DNA of 64,000 nucleotides. It comes from Nitrospina sp. LS_NOB. Lineage in GTDB: Bacteria > Nitrospinota > Nitrospinia > Nitrospinales > VA-1. The DNA lies in NCBI GenBank assembly GCA_001542995.1, contig LFLA01000014.1, forward strand, positions 144,577-208,576, given 5' to 3'. Under the pieces are notes generated by a model. The model was not told where the DNA came from. It made no database searches and saw only the letters and a program-made list of their open reading frames with translations. The position numbers and the translations under genes are program-made. Shown here one piece after another: positions 61,883 through 64,000 of the stretch. Each line of letters begins with the position of its first letter. Position 1 is the first letter of the stretch.

Positions 61883-62872
61883 ATGACCACTCTGGTTACG
61901 GGAGCCACCGGGTTTCTGGGTTCTGCACTCGCCCGCGAATTGTTGAAAGACGGGCGAACCCTTAAACTTCTGGTCCGCAAAAACACCGACACGCGCAATA
62001 TTGATGACCTCGATTGCGAGGTGGCGCATGGAGACCTCAGGGGCCCGGATTCTTTAAAGTCTGCTCTGGCCGGATGCAGCACCCTCTACCACACAGCCGC
62101 ATACTACAGCCTTTGGAGCCGGGACAAAAAACTGATCTATGATATCAATGTCCAGGGAACCCGGAACATTCTTGAATCGGCTCTGGAGATGGGAGTCGAA
62201 AAAGTCGTCTACACCAGTACCGTCGGCTGTATTGGACTTTCAGAAGATGGCACGCCCGCCAACGAAGACCAGCCCATGAACACCGCAACCCTATGCAATG
62301 ATTATAAAGTGTCAAAATATCAAGCGGAGCAGGTGGCTCATGAATTGTTTGGCCGGGGGCTTCCAATAGTCATTGTTAACCCAAGCACACCTGTTGGACC
62401 ACGGGATATCAAACCCACGCCTACAGGAAAAATAATTCTTGATTTTATGAACCGCAAGATGCCGGCTTACATTGATACAGGACTCAACCTGATCGACGTT
62501 GCCGATTGCGCCCGCGGACACATTCTGGCGGAAGAGAAAGGCCAGCCGGGTGAACGGTATATTCTCGGTAATAAAAACATGTCCCTGAAAGAAATTCTTA
62601 TGACCCTGGAAATTTTAACCGGACTCAAGGCACCGAAGGTAAAAATGCCCTACTGGGTCGCCTATTCCGCTGGACTGGTTTGTGAATGGATGTCCGACTT
62701 TATCACCCACCAACCGCCTGCGGTTCCTCTTGCCGGGGTGAAGATGGCAAAATATTTCATGTATTTCGATGCCTCGAAAGCAGTCCGCGAACTGGGCCTG
62801 CCGCAAAATCCGGTTGAAAACGCCCTGGGGCAGGCGGTGCGCTGGTTTAAGGAAAACCAAGTTTCAAGCTGA
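61883..62872 (+). CDS. hpnA: Hopanoid-associated NAD-dependent epimerase/dehydratase
   Basis: 329 residues. Extended short-chain dehydrogenase: TLVTGATGFLGSALARELL (NAD site), YTSTVGCIG, YKVSKYQAEQVA with the YxxxK pair, and NPSTPVGPRDIKPTPTG, a block that is characteristic of HpnA. HpnA acts on the hopanoid side chain or sugar precursor. Followed after 4 bp by the CruF-like gene, forming a small terpenoid operon. Confidence 0.85.
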   Translation: MTTLVTGATGFLGSALARELLKDGRTLKLLVRKNTDTRNIDDLDCEVAHGDLRGPDSLKSALAGCSTLYHTAAYYSLWSRDKKLIYDINVQGTRNILESALEMGVEKVVYTSTVGCIGLSEDGTPANEDQPMNTATLCNDYKVSKYQAEQVAHELFGRGLPIVIVNPSTPVGPRDIKPTPTGKIILDFMNRKMPAYIDTGLNLIDVADCARGHILAEEKGQPGERYILGNKNMSLKEILMTLEILTGLKAPKVKMPYWVAYSAGLVCEWMSDFITHQPPAVPLAGVKMAKYFMYFDASKAVRELGLPQNPVENALGQAVRWFKENQVSS

Positions 62873-62876
62873 GCCA

Positions 62877-63659
62877 ATGGAAACACTTTCTCTTTTATGG
62901 GGCACGGTTATCCTGAGGCCCTACGTCTTCGTTTTCCTCGCGTTTTACCTCGCCATTGCCATCCTCAATATGGGTGTGCTCCGGTCTCTTTGTTTTACGG
63001 TGTTGGCCTGTCTGGTGGCTTTTCTCGCAGAATACTCCTCGACCCGAAACGGGTTTCCCTTTGGACATTACACCTATATTGAAACCACTCGCGACCAGGA
63101 ATTATGGATCAGCAATGTGCCGTTCATGGATTCGCTTTCGTTCTCGTTTCTAATCTATGTCAGTTATACCGTGAGCCTTCTACTCTGGGGCCCTCTTGTA
63201 AAAAAGGGGTGGGATATCCGTCTGGGAGATATAGAGCCTCTCAAACATTCCGTCCGGGTCATTGCCTCGGCCGCCATTCTGTGCATGCTGATGGATGTTA
63301 TTATTGATCCGGCCGCCTTTTTAGGAGATCGCTGGTTTCTCGGGAAAATATATTTTTACCGGGAAGAAGGAGAATATTTCCACATTCCTCTGACTAATTT
63401 CGCAGGCTGGTTTTTTGTGGCGGGACTGACCCTGTCTTGTTTTGCCATCCTCAACCGCTGGCTGGATGCAAAAATTCCTTTCCATTCCCAACAGCAGCTT
63501 CCGGCTCAGGCTTTACTGGGTCCCGGATTATATTTTGGCGTACTGGTCTTTAATCTTGGTGTGACGTTTTATATTGGGGAAATATTATTAGGTTGTCTGG
63601 GAACTTTGATCAGCCTGGGAATCTTTTCTTTAGTCCTGTTCAGGATCAAACGGGCTTGA
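62877..63659 (+). CDS. Carotenoid biosynthesis (CruF/DUF422) membrane protein
   Basis: The start is the ATG at 62877, just after hpnA; a longer frame overlaps hpnA but lacks sense. 260 residues, about seven membrane helices. Motifs: AEYSSTRNGFPFGHYTYIET and MDVIIDPAAFLGDRWFLG, and IPLTNFAGWF, typical of CruF-type carotenoid 1',2'-hydratases (DUF422). It would modify carotenoid end groups. Repeats follow the gene. Confidence 0.82.
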   Translation: METLSLLWGTVILRPYVFVFLAFYLAIAILNMGVLRSLCFTVLACLVAFLAEYSSTRNGFPFGHYTYIETTRDQELWISNVPFMDSLSFSFLIYVSYTVSLLLWGPLVKKGWDIRLGDIEPLKHSVRVIASAAILCMLMDVIIDPAAFLGDRWFLGKIYFYREEGEYFHIPLTNFAGWFFVAGLTLSCFAILNRWLDAKIPFHSQQQLPAQALLGPGLYFGVLVFNLGVTFYIGEILLGCLGTLISLGIFSLVLFRIKRA

Positions 63660-63664
63660 CAAAG

Positions 63665-63905
63665 TTGGGTGTCATTCTGAACGCAGTGAAGAATCCCCAA
63701 GGGTTAGTGCAAGGCGAGATTACCCCTGCGGGGCACGAAGTTAAGGAAAAATATCACGTCTTCGTCGCCTTCGGCTCCTCGAGGATGACAAACTGGCGTT
63801 TCTTGTCATTCTGAATACTTCGACTTCGCTCAGCACAGGCTCCGTGAAGAATCCCGCTTTAGCCGCACCGCTAACATAGCCCGTCATCGCGGGCGACTAA
63901 AAGGA
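63665..63905. repeat. Dispersed repeat family 1 block at the window end
   Basis: Contains CATTCTGAACGCAGTGAAGA, GATTACCCCTGCGGGGCACG, ATATCACGTCTTCGTCGCC and CGACTTCGCTCAGCACAGG. The last 95 bases of the window hold nothing recognised. Confidence 0.65.
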
Positions 63906-64000
63906 GCGCGGCGATCCAAGGTTAGATTTAGTAATACTTCCTCTCCCTTCATAGGGAGAGGATTGAGGTGAGGGTTTGATTTCCGCCTACAGCCTTCTCC

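Overview
The window is a bacterial chromosome segment of moderate GC. Its content points to a relative of Nitrospina (phylum Nitrospinota): a nitrite-oxidoreductase-gamma-like dihaem cytochrome, molybdenum-cofactor genes, many TPR, NHL and DUF1566 proteins, hopanoid and carotenoid genes, and dense dispersed repeats. The taxon is an inference from gene content; no rRNA or other marker is present.

Layout. 0-3.1 kb: the end of a type I restriction locus, with HsdR fused in frame behind a nucleotidyltransferase domain. 3.1-3.6 kb: a 125-bp mobile repeat beside a decayed IS1595-like transposase. 3.7-8.8 kb: a gliding-type (GldA/F/G-like) ABC export operon ending in a DUF4340 gene split by a frameshift. 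8.8-9.5 kb: a promoter followed by inverted repeats, possibly a structured RNA. 9.6-20 kb: housekeeping genes (dUTPase, a broken macro-domain gene, an Nfu-type Fe-S protein, an outer-membrane barrel, a broken glycosyltransferase, dGTPase, an aminotransferase plus serA).

20-46 kb is the distinctive accessory region. A minus-strand run encodes a parvulin, a SEC-C protein, eight DUF1566 (C-type-lectin-like) domains in seven genes, and a glutaredoxin-like protein. It is followed by a secreted protein, a leucine-rich-repeat protein, a TPR protein, a radical SAM enzyme, a secreted DUF1566 protein and an NHL protein. A plus-strand run then encodes a B12-binding radical SAM enzyme, a TPR protein, a MidA-like methyltransferase and a paralogue of the first radical SAM enzyme. 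Both paralogues carry an unusual CX7CX2C cluster motif. After a decayed segment (frameshifted RNase J-like gene, possible nuclease, interrupted IS30) come a second NHL protein, the dihaem/EBDH-like cytochrome, a small secreted protein and a small cytochrome c. My working idea is that this is a maturation or scaffold set linked to a periplasmic redox enzyme; that is inference.

47-64 kb: a KamA-family radical SAM enzyme, a DJ-1-like protein, cyclophilin, MobB-MobA fusion and MoeA, an FG-GAP protein whose upstream frame runs through repeat DNA, a GIY-YIG nuclease, a porin, a coiled-coil protein, a SurA-like chaperone, HpnA and a CruF-like protein. These are separated by large blocks of a modular dispersed repeat. 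Three simpler copies of that repeat (3.1, 10.2 and 40.9 kb) have terminal inverted repeats and target duplications, and two of them interrupt genes, so the family has been mobile. A second, unrelated palindromic repeat family sits at many gene ends.
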